Assembly (NCBI RefSeq): GCF_003781945.1
Contig: NZ_RJJW01000006.1
Location: 1-64,000 of the forward strand
DNA from: Halorubrum sp. CSM-61
GTDB lineage: Archaea; Halobacteriota; Halobacteria; Halobacteriales; Haloferacaceae
Reading direction: 5' to 3'
DNA: 64,000 nt
Part shown: positions 59,969-64,000 of the stretch, piece by piece
Layout: the number at the start of each line of letters is the position of its first letter
How positions within the stretch are numbered: the first letter of the stretch is position 1
The notes under the pieces: generated by a model
Seen by the model: only the letters and a program-made list of their open reading frames with translations
The model's database searches: none
Told to the model about the DNA's origin: nothing
Position numbers and translations under genes: made by a program

Positions 59969-62104
59969 CTACTCCTCGTCGCCGGGCTCGTTCTCCTCGC
60001 CCCTTTCTTCGCCGTCCGCCGCGCTCAGCCCCTCCTCGTCGGAACGGTCGAGCGCGCGCGGCGCGTCGTGGTGCTCGGAGTAGCCGTCGAACCAGCGGGC
60101 GATCCGCTCGATCCGGTCGACGACGTGGGCGGGCTCGCCCGACCGCGACAGCTCGTGGCCCTCGCGCGGGTAGCGCACGAACCGCGTGTCGACGCCGTTC
60201 TTCCGGAGCAGTCGGTGGTACAGCTCCGCCGTGCAGATCGGCGTCCGGGTGTCGTCTTCGGCGTGGATCAAAAGCGTCGGGGTGGCGACCGCGTCGGCGT
60301 GGCCGGTCGGCGACTGCTCCCACAGCCACTCGGGGTCGTCGGAGGGGACCGCGTCGAAGTCGCCCTCGACGAGCTTGTACGCGGCGTCAGTCGACCCGTA
60401 GAAGCCGGTCAGGTCGTACACGCCGCGCTGCGAGACGGCCGCGCGGAAGTAGTCGGTCTGGCCCACCGCCCACGCCGTCATGAACCCGCCGAAGGAGCCG
60501 CCGGTGACGAAGGCGTTCGATTCGTCGACGTACGGGCGCTCCGCGACCACGTCGACGCCCGCCATCACGTCCGCGAGGGTGACGTCGCCCCAGTCGCGCT
60601 CGATCGCCTGCGTGAACGCCTCGCCGTAGCCGGTCGAGCCGCGCGGGTTCGACCAGAAGACGGCGTACCCCCGGGCCGCGAGCGTCTGGAACTCGTGCCA
60701 CATCGTCCCCGACGTCGACCACATCGCGTGCGGGCCGCCGTGGATCTCGACCGCGAGGGGGTACTCCTCGTCCGCCCCGCCGTCGCCGTCCGGATCGACC
60801 CCCGGCGGCGTCAACACCCATCCCTGTATCTCCGTCCCGTCCGACTCGAACCGGACCTCCTCCGGCTCGCCCACGGCGCGCTCGGCGAGGTAGTCGGCGT
60901 TGAGATCGGTCATCCGCCTCTTCTCGTCGTCCTCGGCGTCGTAGACGAAGGCGTCGCCCGGGTGGTCCCACTCGCTGGCGGCGAACGCGACCGTCACCTC
61001 CTCGGGACCGGCGCCCGCGTCGCCGCCGACGGTCCCGCCCGCCACCGTGCCGGGGCGACAGAGCCGCTCGGGTTCCGCGCTCCCGTCGCCGGGGACGTGC
61101 CAGAGGGCGGTCTTCCCCTCGTCGGGCGCCGCGTAGTACAGCGTCGCGTCGTCGGGGCCCCACTGCGGGGCGATCGCGCCGCCGACCCCGCGGTCGAGGC
61201 CTCCCGTGAGCTCGGTCACCTCGCCGCTCTCGCGGTCGAGCACGCGCAGGTCAGTCTGCCGCATGGAGACCCGCTCCGCCTCCGCGTGGGTGAACGCGAT
61301 CCGGCCGTCTCCCGTCGCCGCGAGCGCGGCGCCCCACCCCGTCGTCTCGTGGACGGTCTCCGTCTCGCCGGTCGAAAAGTCGCGTTCGCGGATCGCGATC
61401 TCGACCGAGTCGTCCGGGTCGTCGCCGACTTCCTCGGTGAAGTAGAGGGTCTCGGCGTCTCCCCACTCGGGCGCGCCGAAGTCCGCGTCGGCGTCGGTGA
61501 CGCGCTCGATCCCCGCTGCCGGGTCGCCGCCCGTCGCGCCGTCGACCGCCGCGTCGGCGTCGGCGACGTAGACGTGCGATCGCCGCCCGTCGAAGTAGCG
61601 TTGTCCCGAGCGGTAGACGGTGCGGTCGACGACGCGGGGGTCGGGGTGCTCGTCCGGCTCGTACCCCTCGGGGACCGTGAGGTCGCGTCCCTCGTCCCGG
61701 TCGTCGGCCGTCACCGACTGGACGAAGGCGATCCGCTCGCCGTCGGGCGACCACGCGATCTCGGAGACGCCGCCGACGACGTCGGTGACCCGCCGGGCCT
61801 CGCCGCCGGAGAGCGGGAGCACCCACAGCTGTTGGCGGTCGTCGTCGGCCCCCCGCGTGGCGGTGAACGCGATCCGGTCGCCGGAGGGGCTCCAGCGCGG
61901 CTCCGCGTCCGACCCCTCGGCGAGGGTGAGCCGGCGGGGGTCGCCGCCGCTGCTGTCGGCGTCGACGAGGTACACCGTCGACTCGGTGGTCTCGTCGTCG
62001 ATCGGCTCCCGTCGGAGGAAGGCGACGCGGTCGCCGTCGGGGGAGAGCCGCGGGTCCGCGGGCGTCGCGATGTCGTGGTAATCGGCCGCAGTGACGCGCT
62101 CCAT
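59969..62104 (-). CDS. S9-family prolyl oligopeptidase-like peptidase
   Basis: 711 aa. An N-terminal seven-bladed beta-propeller (WD40-like PD40 repeats with SPDGERIAF-type motifs, about 1-430) is followed by an alpha/beta-hydrolase domain. The catalytic triad is visible: Ser in GGSFGGFMTAW near 540, Asp in HAEDDTRTP near 620 and His in REGHELSRSG near 655. Such acylaminoacyl-peptidase-like enzymes trim acylated or short peptides in the cytoplasm. No signal peptide. Its 3' end is 5 bp from the wHTH regulator. Confidence 0.93.
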   Translation of the reverse strand: MERVTAADYHDIATPADPRLSPDGDRVAFLRREPIDDETTESTVYLVDADSSGGDPRRLTLAEGSDAEPRWSPSGDRIAFTATRGADDDRQQLWVLPLSGGEARRVTDVVGGVSEIAWSPDGERIAFVQSVTADDRDEGRDLTVPEGYEPDEHPDPRVVDRTVYRSGQRYFDGRRSHVYVADADAAVDGATGGDPAAGIERVTDADADFGAPEWGDAETLYFTEEVGDDPDDSVEIAIRERDFSTGETETVHETTGWGAALAATGDGRIAFTHAEAERVSMRQTDLRVLDRESGEVTELTGGLDRGVGGAIAPQWGPDDATLYYAAPDEGKTALWHVPGDGSAEPERLCRPGTVAGGTVGGDAGAGPEEVTVAFAASEWDHPGDAFVYDAEDDEKRRMTDLNADYLAERAVGEPEEVRFESDGTEIQGWVLTPPGVDPDGDGGADEEYPLAVEIHGGPHAMWSTSGTMWHEFQTLAARGYAVFWSNPRGSTGYGEAFTQAIERDWGDVTLADVMAGVDVVAERPYVDESNAFVTGGSFGGFMTAWAVGQTDYFRAAVSQRGVYDLTGFYGSTDAAYKLVEGDFDAVPSDDPEWLWEQSPTGHADAVATPTLLIHAEDDTRTPICTAELYHRLLRKNGVDTRFVRYPREGHELSRSGEPAHVVDRIERIARWFDGYSEHHDAPRALDRSDEEGLSAADGEERGEENEPGDEE

Positions 62105-62182
62105 GGGGAGGGGTCGCTCGCCGGGCTCAAAAGGCGTCGGGAGCCGGAAAGGCGGTCGGGCGGACCCGATTCGGACGGCCTC

Positions 62183-62791
62183 CTACTCCGCGTCGTTGTC
62201 GAACGCCAGCGCCACGCCGTCGCCGTCGACGGTCGCGCCCGCGGCGCACACCGGGTGCTCGAAGTCGGCGCCGAGGACTTCCGTCGCGGCCGCCGCGGCG
62301 TCGGGCGTCTCGGCGTCCGCGGCCGCGAGCGCGTACGGCTCGGGGCTGTCCGTCTCGTAGGTGGCGACGATGGTGGGCTCCTCGACGGCCTCGACGACGA
62401 GCCCGTCGCGGCGGACGACCCCGATCGTGGCGGTCTCGGCGCCGACGACGCCCGCGATCCGCGGGGTGTCGTAGTCGTCCTTCTCGAAGTCGAGCGCGAG
62501 CAGGGGCGTCGCCAGCGCGTCGCGGGCGGGGTACCCCAGTTCCAGCTTCTCAGCGATCGGGTCGACGTGCGAGCCGTTGCCGACTACCGCCAGCGGCTCG
62601 TCGGTGGGCCTCCGGACAGCGCGAGCGCAGTTGTACGAGACGTACGGGTTGTCCGTGTCGGGCGCGTCGGGGGTGGGCCCGACGGTGAGCGTTCCGTCTC
62701 GGTCGGTCACTCGGCGGTTCGGGAACGAGCGCGAGGAGACGCGGTAGGCGCCGATACCGGGCGCGACGACGACGAATCGTCCGACGTACAT
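62183..62791 (-). CDS. purO: IMP cyclohydrolase, archaeal type
   Basis: 202 aa. Closes the purine ring to give IMP. This is the archaeal PurO family, unrelated to bacterial Pur[21 protein letters not shown], the RSFPNRRVT strand, [20 protein letters not shown] near residue 50 and [20 protein letters not shown] near 70 are conserved. N-terminal nucleophile-like fold without a processed serine. Single gene; TATA-like ggctaaag upstream. Confidence 0.92.
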   Translation of the reverse strand: MYVGRFVVVAPGIGAYRVSSRSFPNRRVTDRDGTLTVGPTPDAPDTDNPYVSYNCARAVRRPTDEPLAVVGNGSHVDPIAEKLELGYPARDALATPLLALDFEKDDYDTPRIAGVVGAETATIGVVRRDGLVVEAVEEPTIVATYETDSPEPYALAAADAETPDAAAAATEVLGADFEHPVCAAGATVDGDGVALAFDNDAE

Positions 62792-62981
62792 ACAGGGTCG
62801 TGGCTATCCGACCGGCTAAAGCGCATCGATATACGCACGTTCGGCGATCGATTTCGCGCGAAACTCCCCCGTCCGCTCTCCGTATCCCTCCCGCTCCGCC
62901 ACGAACGTCTGTGAACGCGTGACAGAGGGCCGGCGACGCGCAACGCTTACAAAGACCCACTGGCTATCGATGAGTGCGCAC

Positions 62982-63054
62982 AGTCCATTGGGGTAGTGGC
63001 CAATCCTGTTGCCTTCTGGGGGCAACGACCCTGGTTCGAATCCAGGATGGACTA
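62982..63054 (+). tRNA. tRNA-Gln (anticodon CTG)
   Basis: Acceptor stem AGTCCAT pairs with ATGGACT, discriminator A. The anticodon arm is TTGCC, loop TTCTGGG, GGCAA, giving anticodon CTG. The T arm is CCTGG-TTCGAAT-CCAGG, a perfect 5-bp stem. The 3' CCA is not encoded. No intron is seen. Confidence 0.93.
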
Positions 63055-63221
63055 TTCTCGCGGTTCGCTCCGGTCGATTCTCGCCCGACCCGACGACCTA
63101 CCGGCGGTCGGGCCGCGTCTCGATCCTCACGGTCGCGGTTCGACCGTCGCTCCTCCGAATTTCCACTGGAACGCGATCGCCGTCACGTACCGCGTTTTCC
63201 AATCGAAGCAAAGGGGCTCGA

Positions 63222-63812
63222 CTACTTCTCGACGTCGAGCAGCGCGACGCGTTCGCGGACGATGTCGGAGAGGTCGCCGGCGGTCGCCGCGATCTCGCGG
63301 TCGCCGACGTCGTAGAACTCTCGAACCCGCGCCTCGTCGAACGCGGGATCGAACTCGCCGCCTCCGGCGCCGATCTGCTCCGCTGGCGACGCGAGCAGTT
63401 CTCTCACTGACGCGGCGGCCGCGTCGAGGTCCGCGTCGGGTCGGTTCGCCCCCGGGACCCCGCCGAAGTCGGCGACGAGGACGACCGCGCGCTGTTCCCC
63501 CTCCTCGACCCCGAGTTCGAGCGCTCGGTCGATCTGGCGTCTGCCGGCCGCGTACAGCATGACCTCGACGCCCGGGTCGCGGGCGACGGCCTCGCCGCGG
63601 GCGATCGCGCGGGCGGCGAGACGGGTCGCCTCGCCGAGGTGCGCGGCCGAGACGACCAGCTCCGCGTCGAACGCCTGCACGACGGCGCCCGTCTCGGTCG
63701 CGATCTCGTCGAGCGAGGCGAGGAAGGCGTCGAGATCGTCGATGGCGGCGGTGCCCGCGACGAGGCGGTGGGGCGGGGTCGGCGGATTGGGGGAGTTGTC
63801 GCCATCGCTCAT
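63222..63812 (-). CDS. cgi121: KEOPS complex subunit Cgi121
   Basis: 196 aa. Subunit of the KEOPS complex that adds N6-threonylcarbamoyl to tRNA A37. The core [20 protein letters not shown] (VVSxxHL signature) and [20 protein letters not shown] match Cgi121, as does the C-terminal [20 protein letters not shown]. Overlaps the hel308 stop by 4 nt (ATGA), as seen in other haloarchaea where cgi121 follows hel308. Other KEOPS subunits are not in the window. Confidence 0.93.
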   Translation of the reverse strand: MSDGDNSPNPPTPPHRLVAGTAAIDDLDAFLASLDEIATETGAVVQAFDAELVVSAAHLGEATRLAARAIARGEAVARDPGVEVMLYAAGRRQIDRALELGVEEGEQRAVVLVADFGGVPGANRPDADLDAAAASVRELLASPAEQIGAGGGEFDPAFDEARVREFYDVGDREIAATAGDLSDIVRERVALLDVEK

Positions 63813-64000
63813 CGGAAATCACCCAGACTCGCCTGCCCGTCGCCGTCGTCGTCGCTCGCGGACCCGGCGGTCGCCGCCGCGGAGGCCGACTTGTCCGGCC
63901 GCACGTCGTCCATCGAGGGGTCCTCGCGGCCGGCGTGTTCGAGGATGCGCTCGGCGGTGCGCTCGCGGCCGCGGAGCGCGCCGAGGACGACGGCCTTGTC
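63809..64000 (-). CDS. hel308: Hel308 ATP-dependent DNA helicase, C-terminal end (gene runs off the window)
   Basis: Only the last 63 codons are present: [20 protein letters not shown] then [16 protein letters not shown], an Ala/Asp-rich linker and the final QASLGDFR. The [12 protein letters not shown] stretch is the end of the Hel308 helix-loop-helix domain; QASLGDF is the C-terminal motif resembling a PCNA-interacting (PIP-box) peptide. Hel308 unwinds replication-fork and Holliday-like DNA. Identification also rests on coupling to cgi121. Confidence 0.85.
   Translation of the reverse strand, partial: DKAVVLGALRGRERTAERILEHAGREDPSMDDVRPDKSASAAATAGSASDDDGDGQASLGDFR

Overview
The window is a high-GC haloarchaeal chromosome segment, most like Halorubrum or a close relative. 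The 16S 5' end is of the archaeal type, the proteins are very acidic, and the gene set is archaeal and haloarchaeal: MC1, PolD DP1, Orc1/Cdc6, PurO, Cgi121, Hel308, lycopene cyclase plus Brp/Blh, and many haloarchaea-only small Zn-finger and DUF proteins. Most genes have a TATA element about 25-30 bp before the start codon and little or no 5' UTR, so leaderless transcription seems usual. Genes in operons often overlap by 1-8 nt.

Layout. 1-0.9 kb: 5' end of an rRNA operon on the minus strand with two tandem promoters. 0.9-13 kb: housekeeping and small genes (MC1, AbrB-like, pyrD, valS, a 3Fe-4S ferredoxin, a four-domain rhodanese, hemB, a PHP esterase, DUF5789/5784/5786), then a multi-hairpin non-coding stretch at 12.7-13.1 kb. 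13-17.7 kb: a membrane protein plus epimerase pair, an MBL hydrolase, PspAB and an IMPACT protein. 17.8-25.6 kb: the replication locus: DP1 of PolD, a Sec11-type signal peptidase, orc1/cdc6, a 1.1-kb origin with inverted ORB elements around an AT-rich core, then a GTPase, a DUF2073 protein and a Zn-ribbon protein. 25.9-28.6 kb: aspartokinase, a GNAT protein, a 29-aa membrane peptide and a conserved protein. 28.6-30.2 kb: an IS1341-type element with tnpB and a divergent 43-aa ribbon-helix-helix protein. 30.3-46.8 kb: two half-MgtE genes, a methyltransferase, carotenoid/retinal genes, serB, two 2H phosphoesterases, a P450, a soluble Htr transducer, uvrC and a DUF21/CBS protein. 47-64 kb: serA, a doubly truncated vapBC remnant, thrC, upp, a CobW metallochaperone, an ArsA ATPase, cstA, a group of conserved unknowns, an S9 peptidase, purO, tRNA-Gln, cgi121 and the 3' end of hel308.

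The most unusual signal is a dispersed element of about 300 bp present in four copies (about 6.1, 33.5, 38.9 and 44.5 kb; two in each orientation) with extra tail fragments. Each copy has a long hairpin whose arm sequence differs between copies while pairing inside each copy is kept. This is the pattern of compensatory change expected of a selected RNA or DNA structure. The copies carry TTATAAG motifs at or near their ends, and these supply the stop codons of two neighbouring genes. Secondary points: the second RuvC acidic position of TnpB appears lost, a perfect palindrome lies between tnpB and its RHH partner, and an ORB pair lies inside the 3' end of the signal-peptidase gene.

Functional links: serA, serB, thrC and aspartokinase supply serine and threonine-family synthesis; pyrD, upp and purO supply nucleotides; lycopene cyclase with Brp/Blh makes retinal, although no opsin gene is in the window; DP1, Orc1 and the origin form the replication unit. 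All family names come from reading the sequence; no database search was run.
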